DNA from: Actinomycetaceae bacterium
Lineage (GTDB): Bacteria > Actinomycetota > Actinomycetes > Actinomycetales > Actinomycetaceae
Assembly: GCA_030532515.1 (NCBI GenBank)
Contig: JAUNKY010000002.1
Location: 1 to 64,000 of the forward strand
Direction: 5' to 3'
Length of the DNA stretch: 64,000 bases
The position numbers were made by a program, and so were the translations under genes. Every line of letters begins with the position of its first letter. The first letter of the stretch is position 1. This document shows, piece after piece, positions 51,632 through 60,710 of this stretch. The notes under the pieces were generated by a model. It had not been told where the DNA came from. It did no database searches and was given only the letters and a program-made list of their open reading frames with translations.

Positions 51632-52801
51632 ATGCCCGATACCAGTAGTTTGGACCGGCTCCAAAACCACTCCCTCAAAGAATACCCAAATATCACGCAG
51701 CTGCTACGCAGCGTCTACCAGTCTTTAGGCGCTCCTTTAACTGCGGATTCCACAGCAAAAACTGGGCTTTATCCGGCGCAGCAACTTACCCAGGACCTGG
51801 GACTTGACCAAACTTACCGGGCTGTTTGCGTAGTGCTCATCGACGGCCTGGGCTTAGAGCAGCTACAAGCCTGCCGCGCCCACACCCCATTCTTACGCAA
51901 CCATGGCACTCCGGCGGTAAAAGGGCACACCGTGCTGCCGTCTACTACCGCCACAGCGCTTACTTCGCTAACCACCGGCGCTTTTGTAGCGCAAACGAAT
52001 ATGTTCGGCTGGTCGGTGAAAACCCCACAGGGGGTTGGGAACCTCATTAACTTCCAAAATATTGCGCTCCCGCCACAAACTTGGCAGCCGGTCGAGCCTT
52101 TGTTCACCAAAGCAAAAACCCAGTACGGCGTAGCATCACAGGTTATTTCCCACCCGCGGTTTGCAGACTCAGGGCTAACCCAGGCGGCTTTTCGCGGCGC
52201 AACATTTGTGGGGGCAGAAACCTTCGACCAGCGCATCACCGCCGGTATCGAACACCTCCAGCGGGGCAGTGGCCTGGCCTACCTATACTGGTCCGAACTG
52301 GATCATATCGGGCACGCCAAAGGCTGGCAGAGCCTAGAGTGGGTTGAAGAGCTGGAACAGGTTGACTCTAAGCTGAAAACCTTGGTTTCCGCCTGCCCCG
52401 CAGATGCGGCAGTGATTTTAACGGCCGATCACGGGATGATTGACGTGGACCCGCGCCAACGCATTGACTTAGCTGACCACCCACAGTTGGCGCGCTCTGT
52501 AACTGGCATTGCCGGAGAAGGCCGTTGCGTGCAACTGCATATAGAACCGGGGCAAACCCAGTCCGTAGTTGCCGCGTGGAAAGATTTCTTTGGTGAGAAA
52601 GTACTGCTGACCACTGATCCCAGCGGAGTTTTCCGAGGGCGCCCTTCAGCACTATTTACGGCTGACGCCCTGGTCTTTTCACTAGAAAACCAAGTGATCG
52701 TCGATTCGCGAACGCAACCAGCCGGTCAGGTAAACCTAGTGGGGGTACATGGTTCAGTTACCGAAGCGGAACTAAGCATCCCCATGTGGAGACTTGCTTA
52801 G
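51632..52801 (+). CDS. Alkaline-phosphatase-superfamily phosphodiesterase (nucleotide pyrophosphatase type)
   Basis: About 389 residues. Metal and nucleophile sites: VVLIDGLGLEQL (Asp), VLPSTTATALTSLTTG (nucleophile Thr, about 110), the DHIGHAKGW segment (Asp, His) and ADHGMIDVD (Asp, His). No signal peptide, so cytoplasmic. It may hydrolyse nucleotide or phospholipid-type diesters; the family is broad. The gene starts at ATG 51632 (GAGGGAG about 10 bases upstream). Equivalent genes sit next to sepH in many actinobacteria. FRGRP near the end is encoded by a TTTTCCGAGGGCG copy. Confidence 0.88.
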   Translation: MPDTSSLDRLQNHSLKEYPNITQLLRSVYQSLGAPLTADSTAKTGLYPAQQLTQDLGLDQTYRAVCVVLIDGLGLEQLQACRAHTPFLRNHGTPAVKGHTVLPSTTATALTSLTTGAFVAQTNMFGWSVKTPQGVGNLINFQNIALPPQTWQPVEPLFTKAKTQYGVASQVISHPRFADSGLTQAAFRGATFVGAETFDQRITAGIEHLQRGSGLAYLYWSELDHIGHAKGWQSLEWVEELEQVDSKLKTLVSACPADAAVILTADHGMIDVDPRQRIDLADHPQLARSVTGIAGEGRCVQLHIEPGQTQSVVAAWKDFFGEKVLLTTDPSGVFRGRPSALFTADALVFSLENQVIVDSRTQPAGQVNLVGVHGSVTEAELSIPMWRLA

Positions 52802-52832
52802 CTCCAAAGCTAGGGGCTAGGCGGCGCGGTAC

Positions 52833-53951
52833 TTAGTCGTTCTTCGCGCCGAAAATAATCTCATCCCAAGTGGGCACCGAGCGGCGCTTAGAAGTAGCCT
52901 TCTTCGGCTTCTCAGTGCCCGCAAAATGATCCAACCCGGGCAGAGACTGCACGTCATCATCAGAGGCCAGTGGGGGAGCAACCTGCAGTTTCGCCGTCTG
53001 TGGGTTGTCTTCGCCCATTTCCACTGACTCAGCCGCAGCACCTGCTACCTCTACTGGCTTTACCTCAACCGGAGCTGCTGCGGGGACGCGCACTGGGGGA
53101 ACTGTCTTTTCCGCGTGCGAAGCTCGCGTAGCAAAATCAATAACTTCAGCAGGTTTAGTTTCATTTGCTGAAGAGGCATTATCGGCGCCCTCGGGAAGAT
53201 GCAAAACCGGAATCCGCTCAGCTGCCAAATCTGGGAAATCCGAACGCGCTGGCTCACCGCTGCGCTTGCCCCGCGCCGCTACCAAATCATCCAGCAGCTT
53301 CTCAACTTCCGCCGCATTTTCAGGTTCTCCGGGAGCCGGATAGGAAGCTTGCGAAAGATCTTCAGGAACCGCGACCACCGGCTCACTTGCCGGCGTCAGC
53401 GTCTCCGTCAACCAACGGGCCTGCTCATCCAAAGCCCGCTGCAAACGACCCGAACTTTCAATCTCCCAACTTGCTGAGAGGGTGCGGGCAGCCTGCACGA
53501 ACGTCAGGTGCAACTGCCACGGATGGTTACGCTTCCGCGTAGCAGACCAAACTAGGGAAGTGGGGTCCACTCCGCGGGTTGCCAACCGGTCAATCACCAC
53601 GTCTTCTAGCTTAGGCGCATCCAACTCTGCCCCCACGTTAGTAGCTAACGCGGAAGACACCATGAAAGCCCGTTCTGAAAGAATCGGCGGGACAAACCGG
53701 TTAATGCGCGCAATCTCCATTTCGAAAGCAGAAGCAATCTCCGGAGGCGTCATACCCGCGCGCAACAACTCTTGGATTTCCTTCGGGGAGAGCTCAGTTT
53801 TACCAGTGGGAACCTCAATCTGAATTTCCTCACGTCGAATAGCTGCCCGCAACGCGTCATCAATCGTCACCAGGTAACGTTCTCCGGAAGCGTCGGTAAA
53901 CACCAGTTGTGAACCGTCCCCGTGCGAACCCAGTAGCTCCAGCTCAATCAT
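52833..53951 (-). CDS. sepH: Septation protein SepH
   Basis: Cell-division protein of about 372 residues (DUF3071). The conserved N-terminal domain reads MIELELLGSHGDGSQLVFT, then LSPKEIQELLRAGMTPPEIA (helix-turn-helix, about 60-80) and RINRFVPPILSERAFM. The rest is low-complexity Pro/Glu/Ala, with a short conserved tail. In Streptomyces SepH binds FtsZ and stimulates ring assembly. GGGAGG lies 5 bases before the chosen ATG; the frame to 53966 adds five residues before that site. Confidence 0.92.
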   Translation of the reverse strand: MIELELLGSHGDGSQLVFTDASGERYLVTIDDALRAAIRREEIQIEVPTGKTELSPKEIQELLRAGMTPPEIASAFEMEIARINRFVPPILSERAFMVSSALATNVGAELDAPKLEDVVIDRLATRGVDPTSLVWSATRKRNHPWQLHLTFVQAARTLSASWEIESSGRLQRALDEQARWLTETLTPASEPVVAVPEDLSQASYPAPGEPENAAEVEKLLDDLVAARGKRSGEPARSDFPDLAAERIPVLHLPEGADNASSANETKPAEVIDFATRASHAEKTVPPVRVPAAAPVEVKPVEVAGAAAESVEMGEDNPQTAKLQVAPPLASDDDVQSLPGLDHFAGTEKPKKATSKRRSVPTWDEIIFGAKND

Positions 53952-54138
53952 TGGAACCTCCCCCAAAATAATCTAGTCTTCTCTAAGACTAAAAAGAAAA
54001 AGCACAAAATAATAGCGTGTCGTGCCTGTTCTGCACATATCCTTGAAAAAAATGCTATTATCCGGGCGAATAGGTTTTTTCTTATGAGTCTGTTAATCTT
54101 TTCGTGCAAGGACTCTAACGCAGTTAAGGAAATAATAA

Positions 54139-54438
54139 ATGGCAACTGATTACGATGCTCCCCGTAAGAACGAGGATGAAGTTTCAGAAGAGTCTATCGA
54201 AGAGCTGAAGAGCCGTCGCACGGACATTGGTTCTAACAGCGTCGACGACGACGAAAACGACATTGCCGAAGACTACGAGCTCCCAGGTGCAGACCTTTCA
54301 TCTGAAGATCTCACCGTCCGCGTAGTACCTAAGCAAGACGACGAGTTCACCTGCAGCGAATGCTTCCTAGTCCACCACCGTAGCCAGCTGGCGGAAGAAC
54401 GCGATGGGGAACTAATCTGCGCTGAATGCGCTGAATAA
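54139..54438 (+). CDS. DUF4193 zinc-ribbon protein
   Basis: Acidic protein of 99 residues, conserved across actinobacteria (Rv2699c). It begins MATDYDAPRK and ends with a CSEC...CAEC zinc ribbon (about 73-97). Function unknown. It starts the block DUF4193-DUF3710-OB-DUF3159. The dUTPase gene (dut) that normally lies between the first two in Mycobacterium is absent here. AAGGAA precedes the ATG. Confidence 0.93.
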   Translation: MATDYDAPRKNEDEVSEESIEELKSRRTDIGSNSVDDDENDIAEDYELPGADLSSEDLTVRVVPKQDDEFTCSECFLVHHRSQLAEERDGELICAECAE

Positions 54439-54445
54439 CATTAGA

Positions 54446-54475
54446 TTAGGCACGGAAACGCTTTTCCGTGCCTAA
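54446..54475 (+). terminator. Hairpin between DUF4193 and DUF3710
   Basis: TTAGGCACGGAAA (54446-54458) pairs with TTTCCGTGCCTAA (54463-54475), loop CGCT. The stem core (CACGGAAA...TTTCCGTG) resembles the palindromes at 26003-26137. No T run follows; it may be a partial terminator or a repeat copy. Confidence 0.65.
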
Positions 54476-54500
54476 ATCATAACTAGAGGGAAAGATACAC

Positions 54501-55139
54501 ATGGGCTTGTTCGGAAAGAAAAAAGTAGTCGTCAAAGAAGACACTACCTTGCCAGAAACTCCACAGGAAACGCGGGCACACGGCCCGTGGGATATCAGCG
54601 AAAAAACTGTTCCCGACAACTACCTTGACTTCGGCACCGTAAAAATCCCCATGCTCACCGGCCTCCAAATCCAACCGGTGCTCTCTGCGGACCGACAGAG
54701 TATCGAACGCCTCAACCTCATGTTCGCTAACTCAGTGGTCCAGATCTTAGCAATCGCCACCCCACGTTCTGGAAACGTTGCCGGTGAACTTCTAAACGAC
54801 ACTGAAAAAGCCTTCAAAGAACAGGGAGCAGACGTAAAACGCGCTCCGGGACGCTGGGGAAGGGAACTCCAAATCGCCGTTCCCGTGGCCGGTCCTGACG
54901 GGCAAAAAGGCATCACCCCGCTGCGAGTCGTCTTCATCGAAGGTAACCGCTGGGCACTGCGCATCGACATGGTAGGAGCCGTAGCCGTAGAAGATGAAGT
55001 CTACCGCGCTGCAGCAACTTTAATCGATAACCTGATTGTCGAACGCGATAAAGAACCACGCGCCCCACTTTCTTTGATTCGCCTGAATATCCCCCGCGAC
55101 GTAGACATCGTTGAATCTGACAGCGGTGTAGAGGTCTAA
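54501..55139 (+). CDS. DUF3710 family protein
   Basis: 212 residues, matching the actinobacterial DUF3710 family (Rv2696c type): GPWDIS near residue 30, LDFGTVKIP, and the VAVAGPDGQ to RWALRIDMVG region (about 132-160). Soluble, function unknown. Part of the conserved block before the OB-fold and DUF3159 genes. A weak ribosome site (GAGGGAAAG) lies upstream. Confidence 0.92.
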   Translation: MGLFGKKKVVVKEDTTLPETPQETRAHGPWDISEKTVPDNYLDFGTVKIPMLTGLQIQPVLSADRQSIERLNLMFANSVVQILAIATPRSGNVAGELLNDTEKAFKEQGADVKRAPGRWGRELQIAVPVAGPDGQKGITPLRVVFIEGNRWALRIDMVGAVAVEDEVYRAAATLIDNLIVERDKEPRAPLSLIRLNIPRDVDIVESDSGVEV

Positions 55140-55160
55140 ACCAGTACCCAGGGTAAACGC

Positions 55161-55463
55161 ATGGCTGACAAACCGCTTGAGAGGCTAACACCAGTAGCAA
55201 AATGCGTGGATAGAACCACTTTAACCGTGCGCGGCAGAGTGGCTTCCTTAACCTACCCGCCCCATTCTAAAACCCCCGCGGTAAAAGCCGCCTTACGCGA
55301 TGACACCGGGACGCTGCTGGTAACTTGGCTGGGTAGGAAAACACTGGGGGGAGTGAACGTCGGTGACATTCTAGAAGTCACCGGCATGGTCTCTAGCGGT
55401 TCAGGACATCCGCAGATGATCAATCCCCGCTACCAGGTAATCCTCAACGTCCCCGCCAAATAG
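55161..55463 (+). CDS. OB-fold nucleic-acid-binding protein
   Basis: 100 residues with a single OB fold: TVRGRVASLTY, ALRDDTGTLLVTWLG, GDILEVTGMV and INPRYQV mark the five strands. Counterpart of Rv2694c. May bind single-stranded DNA or RNA. Located 21 bases after DUF3710 and 12 before DUF3159, so one operon. Confidence 0.9.
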   Translation: MADKPLERLTPVAKCVDRTTLTVRGRVASLTYPPHSKTPAVKAALRDDTGTLLVTWLGRKTLGGVNVGDILEVTGMVSSGSGHPQMINPRYQVILNVPAK

Positions 55464-55475
55464 TAAGGTCAGAAA

Positions 55476-56171
55476 ATGCAAGAAGCTGCTTCACCCAAGC
55501 AAAACTTGGAAGCTACTTTGGATAAATCCGCGCTGCTGAATCAGCTAGACGCAGAAAACTTCGACATTTGGCAAACAGTGGGCGGAGTTCGCGGACTGTT
55601 AGAATCAACCCTGCCCGGCTTAGTATTCGTAGTCCTCTACGCGCTATACCATAACCTGCAGATCCCCCTGATTGGGGCAGGAGCCATCGCCTTAGTCTTC
55701 GCACTTATCCGACTAGTTACGAAAGGCAGCCTTACCTACGCCCTCTCAGGAGTATTCGGAGTGGGCATCGGCGTACTGTGGGCCTGGTTTTCAGGCAAAG
55801 GCGAAAACTTCTTCTCACTGGGCCTAATCACCGGTAGCATCTACGGAACGGTGATTATCGTAGCGAACTTAATCGGATTCCCCGTAGCAGCAATGGCACT
55901 TTCTGCAGTTTGGAATCTGCCCTGGAAGTGGTGGTGTAACCGCGAATTAATCGCGCAAAAACACTTAGCGCCCCTGGTAAAAGCCAGCCTGATTGTCTCT
56001 TGGATTTGGGCGGGCCTGTTCATCCTCCGCGTCGGACTGCAACTTCCGTTTTGGCTGAGTGGAAATATTGCCGTCCTGGGGGTTCTAAAACTGATTTTAG
56101 GAATCCCCCCGTTCATCCTATGCGCCTGGTTAAGCTGGGTGTTAATCCACCCGCTTCGGCCCCAGGATTAA
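55476..56171 (+). CDS. DUF3159 family membrane protein
   Basis: 231 residues with about six hydrophobic helices. GGVRGLLESTLPGLVFV near residue 36 is the family start. Counterpart of Rv2693c. No known role; its constant link to the TrkA pair suggests envelope or ion balance (inference). The 3' end overlaps the convergent trkA gene by 30 bases. Confidence 0.92.
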   Translation: MQEAASPKQNLEATLDKSALLNQLDAENFDIWQTVGGVRGLLESTLPGLVFVVLYALYHNLQIPLIGAGAIALVFALIRLVTKGSLTYALSGVFGVGIGVLWAWFSGKGENFFSLGLITGSIYGTVIIVANLIGFPVAAMALSAVWNLPWKWWCNRELIAQKHLAPLVKASLIVSWIWAGLFILRVGLQLPFWLSGNIAVLGVLKLILGIPPFILCAWLSWVLIHPLRPQD

Positions 56172-56819
56172 CTCGAGATCGGCCCGCAAAGATGCTTCTT
56201 TAGAAGCGAGCATCAAAATCAGCTGGTCGCCAGCATCAATCGCCACGTCCTGTAAAGAATCCAGCGGAGCATCGTCTCTTAGGACAGAGAGGATTTTCGC
56301 ATCCCCCGGCAGAGCTAAGGCAGTAATCAGCGTGTCTAACGCCGAGGAATCTGCACCCACCGTGTACGAATACAGGGCAGCACCGGCCTCGTGGAATTCG
56401 AATAGCGGAACCAAAGTGGATACGGAAACTGCTTCTTCAACCAACGCAGTCATCACCCGCGGGGTAGAGACACGCACGTCGACGCCCCAAGCCTCGTCAA
56501 ACATCCATTCATTCTTCGGATTGTTAACGCGGGCTACCACACGCGGAACCCCAAACTCAGTTTTAGAAAGCAGTGAAATAACCAAGTTTGCTTTATCGTC
56601 ACCGGTAGCTGCCACCATCACATCGCAGGTAGCTACGCCCGCTTCCTTAAGCGACTCTGGGGAACAAGCATCTGCCAAAACCCAGTCAGCTTGCGCTACT
56701 GAGGCAACGCGCATCTGATCAGGCAAACGGTCAATCAACGTGACTTCATGTCCTTTAGAAAGCAGTTCGCGGGCAATCGAACGCCCCACTGAACCTGCTC
56801 CAGCAATCACAATCTGCAT
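56142..56819 (-). CDS. trkA: TrkA-family potassium-uptake regulatory protein
   Basis: 225 residues: an RCK-N domain with the NAD-binding loop IAGAGSVGRSIARELL (about 4-19) and an RCK-C domain (about 140-215). Cytosolic gating subunit of Trk/Ktr K+ channels. Second of a two-gene TrkA operon (1-base gap), as CeoB/CeoC in Mycobacterium. The membrane channel partner is not in this window, though the APC permease next door might be connected. Confidence 0.93.
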   Translation of the reverse strand: MQIVIAGAGSVGRSIARELLSKGHEVTLIDRLPDQMRVASVAQADWVLADACSPESLKEAGVATCDVMVAATGDDKANLVISLLSKTEFGVPRVVARVNNPKNEWMFDEAWGVDVRVSTPRVMTALVEEAVSVSTLVPLFEFHEAGAALYSYTVGADSSALDTLITALALPGDAKILSVLRDDAPLDSLQDVAIDAGDQLILMLASKEASLRADLELILGPKRVD

Positions 56820-56820
56820 T

Positions 56821-57486
56821 TTAAACCTCCGAAGGTGGTGACTTTACCAGCAGGTCACGCACCGGGGCCACTTGATGGCCAGAAATCGCGATATAAAGCT
56901 CATCATTTTCTTGCAGTACCAGTCCAGGTTTAACTTCCTGAACAATCCCTAAGCGAGAAATGAACACCACTCGATGCCCAATAATTTTCTCTACTTTCGC
57001 CAGTTCAACACCCCACCAGCCTTCAGCAGGGCGGGCCTTAGCTAAGCTAACGGCTCCGGTAGGGTGCGTCCACACCTCATCCGCATCGGTAGGCAGCATC
57101 CACGAAAGAACTGCTTCTGTAGTGCGGCGCACAGTTGCCACCGTCGGGATCCCTAAACGCTCATAAACCTCAGCGCGGGTAGGGTCATAAATGCGGGCCA
57201 CCACGCGATCGATATTAAAAGTTTCTCTGACCACGCGGGCAGAGATAATATTCGAGTTGTCACCGCTGGAAACCGCCGCAAAAGCGTAGGCTTTTTCAAT
57301 GCCCGCCTGCTTTAAAGTGTCGCGGTCAAAGCCCACGCCAGTAACGCGGCGTCCAGAGAAAGAAGCCGGAAGCTTACGGAAAGCATCCGGATTTTGGTCA
57401 ATAATCGCCACCGAGTGGCCACGTTCGTCAAGTAGGGTAGCTAACGCTGTTCCTACTCGACCTGCTCCCATTACAACAAAATGCAC
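56821..57486 (-). CDS. trkA: TrkA-family potassium-uptake regulatory protein, first of pair
   Basis: 221 residues with the same RCK-N (GAGRVGTALATLLDERGH, about 6-23; acidic ribose-binding Asp in IIDQNPD) and RCK-C layout. The pair probably forms a mixed ring that gates a K+ channel in response to NAD(H) or ATP/ADP. ATG 57486 faces the APC permease gene with a 39-base gap, so both promoters share that space. Confidence 0.93.
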   Translation of the reverse strand: MHFVVMGAGRVGTALATLLDERGHSVAIIDQNPDAFRKLPASFSGRRVTGVGFDRDTLKQAGIEKAYAFAAVSSGDNSNIISARVVRETFNIDRVVARIYDPTRAEVYERLGIPTVATVRRTTEAVLSWMLPTDADEVWTHPTGAVSLAKARPAEGWWGVELAKVEKIIGHRVVFISRLGIVQEVKPGLVLQENDELYIAISGHQVAPVRDLLVKSPPSEV

Positions 57487-57525
57487 AATACTAACTTACC
57501 AGTAGCCAGGTAGACTAGAAATACT

Positions 57526-59412
57526 ATGGCACAGAAAAACTCAAATCAGAGACAAAGTGGAAGCACTCAGCTGACGCGTCCACTGCAAAGCTACGCTCGT
57601 TTCGGAGCAGTAGCTTCTCTATTTGTTATCGCCCCCATTTGGTTGGCAGATGAAGTAATTCGCTCTTTACACCACCTGGGAGAACTCGACACTTCTATCG
57701 CAGTTTGGGTAGCCGTATTCGCTCTTCCCTTGGCACTACTCTTAGTTGCCTCGGGAGAACCCGTGTTGCGAAGCCGCCACAAACACACCGGCGACTTTGC
57801 CCTTTTGGACCGTGAACTTGGACCTCGCATGTCCACTCTGGCAGCCGTATCCATCGTGGTAGAGCATATTTCTACCTTCGCTTTGATCTCTGCTGCCGGA
57901 GGGTTTTTCATCGTTTCGGCGCTGCCACGTTTAGCGGACCACCGGCTTACCTTCGCACTTTTTATCGCCATAGTCACGGTTTTTGTCTCAACCGTAGATA
58001 AACGGCGCTTTCCAAGGGCAGCCACCGGCATCATCTTACTGACTTTGGTGATGGTACTTATCCTCATAATTGGCTTCATCGGCGCCTCTCCCTACCTGCT
58101 GACTACCAGCTCACAAGACTTAGCTGACGTTTCGCAAGAAATCACTTCACGTACCTCTACGGCTTCGAAGATTTTGGTAAGTATTTTCACCGCGTTGGTT
58201 ACGGCCATGACCCCGGTAATTATGATGCGCCACTTTGTAACTGACCTATCCCTCTATTCAGTGGAAAGAGCCCGTTCCGCTTCGATTGCGTTAGTTTCTG
58301 CCACCTTAGCTTTTGGCGTGGTGATGATCGGCGTTTTTTCAAACGTAGCAGACATTGATTCGGGCGCCTTCTTACTGCGCGAATACGCGGTATTTAACGC
58401 CCTACGGATCATTAATATTCCCCCATCAGTGCTGCTAATCTTCGGCGCCCTGTTACTTGCTTCCACCTTTATTGCCGCCCGCGTAATCCTTGACGACGTA
58501 GAAATCGTCGCGGCTGAACTCACTAACTTTTCGATCCTCCCCCTACACGTTTCCCGGTTCTTTAACTTAACCGGGGCAAACACCGCCATTATGCTAGTGG
58601 GGGCCATCGGATTGCTGATTTACAGCAATGGAAGTTTCACTGCAATTGTGCCGATTGTTGTTTCTAGCGGCCTAATTTCGCTAACTTTAACCCGTTTAGC
58701 CACTTTGCTGTACTGGCGCAAACAGCTGCGCTATGAAGGACATTCACATGAGAGGAAAACTATGAAAAAAGCGAAACTCGTTGCCCTGGGTGGGGTAGTG
58801 GTTAGCTTCATCGTGCTCTTAGCTTTCCTAGCTGCCGATATGAAAGCCGGAACCTGGATTGCCGTTGCCCTAATCGGATTCTTCTACATTTTGTTCTACA
58901 TTATTCGCAGTCACTACCTCTATTACGGCGGTGGCGCCGGCGAACGCACGGTCGCGGACCCAGTTGTCCCCGGACGCGTCCACTATATGATTGTGGCGGC
59001 TGACCTGGGACCGGTAGTACAACGCGCCGTACATTGGATTGAAGCGACTCGCCCCCACTCGATGGAAGTTATCCACGTTGACCGTGGCGGTGACGATACC
59101 GCGCAGCAGATCAGTCGCTGGCAAAAACTCCAGTTGGACGTTGAGCTGACCATTATTGAAGCAACTTCCATTCGCGTTCACCAGTCGGTGATTGAGCATA
59201 TTCGCCGCATCCGACAAGATAACCCCAACCGGTTAATTAACGTGGTTATTCCGCATGTTGTTTTCAACCAGGCGTGGAAAAACCGCCTGCATAATGCAGA
59301 ACTGCGGTATTTAAGGCGCGCCCTGGATAAAGAACCAGGCGTTATGGTTACGATGGTTCCTTGGTCTGACGAAGTAAATACCCAACTTGAGCTGGAGAAA
59401 AAAGATGCCTAA
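57526..59412 (+). CDS. APC-superfamily permease
   Basis: Membrane transporter of 628 residues with about 12 helices in the first 460 and a soluble C-terminal part of about 150 residues. It matches the Rv2690c-type permease that always lies next to the TrkA pair, which suggests K+ or osmolyte transport (inference). TAGACT lies about 9 bases before ATG and there is no ribosome site, so leaderless or nearly so. Its stop overlaps the next start by 8 bases. Confidence 0.88.
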   Translation: MAQKNSNQRQSGSTQLTRPLQSYARFGAVASLFVIAPIWLADEVIRSLHHLGELDTSIAVWVAVFALPLALLLVASGEPVLRSRHKHTGDFALLDRELGPRMSTLAAVSIVVEHISTFALISAAGGFFIVSALPRLADHRLTFALFIAIVTVFVSTVDKRRFPRAATGIILLTLVMVLILIIGFIGASPYLLTTSSQDLADVSQEITSRTSTASKILVSIFTALVTAMTPVIMMRHFVTDLSLYSVERARSASIALVSATLAFGVVMIGVFSNVADIDSGAFLLREYAVFNALRIINIPPSVLLIFGALLLASTFIAARVILDDVEIVAAELTNFSILPLHVSRFFNLTGANTAIMLVGAIGLLIYSNGSFTAIVPIVVSSGLISLTLTRLATLLYWRKQLRYEGHSHERKTMKKAKLVALGGVVVSFIVLLAFLAADMKAGTWIAVALIGFFYILFYIIRSHYLYYGGGAGERTVADPVVPGRVHYMIVAADLGPVVQRAVHWIEATRPHSMEVIHVDRGGDDTAQQISRWQKLQLDVELTIIEATSIRVHQSVIEHIRRIRQDNPNRLINVVIPHVVFNQAWKNRLHNAELRYLRRALDKEPGVMVTMVPWSDEVNTQLELEKKDA

Positions 59413-60697
59413 ATTTCGCCCCACTAGCCAAAAACAAGCTCAGTTACCACTCTTGGAAAAAGTAGAGGTCCTGCGCCCAGCACACGGCGGTACCTGTTTC
59501 GCAGTGGACGATTCAGGTAGCCCAATTTTCGTTGCCAACGCCCTGCCGGGGGAAATTGTTGACGTCCAGCTAACCAAGAAACGCGCCAAAGTTTCCTTTG
59601 GCGATGCAACCGTAATCCACACTGCTTCAGAACACCGCCAACCCCATATTTGGCCAGAAGCCGCGCAAAGTGGGGTAGGCGGCGCAGACTTAGGACACGT
59701 TAAGCTCGACTACCAGCGGATCTGGAAAGCACAGGTAATCGCTGACCAAGTACGCCGGATTGGATTTGCTAAAACGACTGAAGCGTTGTTGGAAGCAATG
59801 GGTGAAATTACCGTGCGCGCCGCTTCCGCAGACGTGGATGGGTTACTCAGCCGCACTCGCGCGGAGTTTGAAGTCGCCCCGTCAGGTCGTTTGGCAATGA
59901 CTAAAACCTCTTCGAATGAGCTGGTTGAGATCACTGATATGCCACTGGTCGCTGAGGAGATTCTGGAGCTGGGTTTGCTGGGAGATTCAGCTTGGCAAAA
60001 GTTATGGCGCCCCGGAAAAAGAGTGCGTGCTTTGGCTCCCAATGCGGGCGGGCGGCGCGTAGTAATTGGCAACTCCACCTTTAACTCCCGCGGACGCCGC
60101 GTTGAGAACTTCGCTGACTGGGAAGTAACTTACCGCGGGGAAACTGCCCAGTTTTCGGTGCACACCCAAGGTTTTTGGCAAGCTCACCGCAGTGCCCCCG
60201 GGGACTTAGTGCAGGTAGTATTAGATGCTGCGAAGGTACAGCCAGGTGACGCGGTTTTAGAGCTCTTTTCCGGAGCCGGCTTATTTACCTACTTCTTAGG
60301 GAAAGCAGCCGGTAAAGAGGGGCGCCTGCTTTCTATCGAGGGCGCTGGACAAGCGGTAGAAGACGCACGCCACAACTTACGGGAACTGCCCATCCCACGC
60401 GATTTAAGGGTAGGGAACGTTGACGGAAAAGCGGTTATGCGCGCCTGGTCTGACCTGGGAGAGCGCCCCCGCGTGGTGGTCTTAGATCCGCCTCGCGCCG
60501 GAGCCGGCAAAGACATCGTTCAGGCGATTGCCATGGCCGGACCGCAAACAGTGGTGCTGGTTTCGTGCGATCCAGCTGCGGGAGCACGCGATATGAAAGA
60601 CTTCGTTGAAGCAGGCTATCAGATTCGTGACTTCCAGGCGCTGGATCTTTTCCCACACACCCATCACGTGGAAATGGTGACCGTTTTCGAAAAATAG
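59405..60697 (+). CDS. TrmA/RlmD-family RNA (uracil-5-)-methyltransferase
   Basis: About 430 residues from ATG 59405, overlapping the permease by 8 bases. An N-terminal TRAM domain (about 12-75, GGTCFAVDDSG) precedes the SAM-binding domain with ELFSGAGLFTYFL (about 285). The catalytic DPPRAGAG (about 361) and VLVSCDPAAGARD (nucleophile Cys about 385) are clear. It methylates uracil C5 in tRNA or rRNA. Counterpart of Rv2689c and last gene of the conserved block. Confidence 0.93.
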   Translation: MPKFRPTSQKQAQLPLLEKVEVLRPAHGGTCFAVDDSGSPIFVANALPGEIVDVQLTKKRAKVSFGDATVIHTASEHRQPHIWPEAAQSGVGGADLGHVKLDYQRIWKAQVIADQVRRIGFAKTTEALLEAMGEITVRAASADVDGLLSRTRAEFEVAPSGRLAMTKTSSNELVEITDMPLVAEEILELGLLGDSAWQKLWRPGKRVRALAPNAGGRRVVIGNSTFNSRGRRVENFADWEVTYRGETAQFSVHTQGFWQAHRSAPGDLVQVVLDAAKVQPGDAVLELFSGAGLFTYFLGKAAGKEGRLLSIEGAGQAVEDARHNLRELPIPRDLRVGNVDGKAVMRAWSDLGERPRVVVLDPPRAGAGKDIVQAIAMAGPQTVVLVSCDPAAGARDMKDFVEAGYQIRDFQALDLFPHTHHVEMVTVFEK

Positions 60698-60710
60698 TTA
60701 AGGAACCCCC

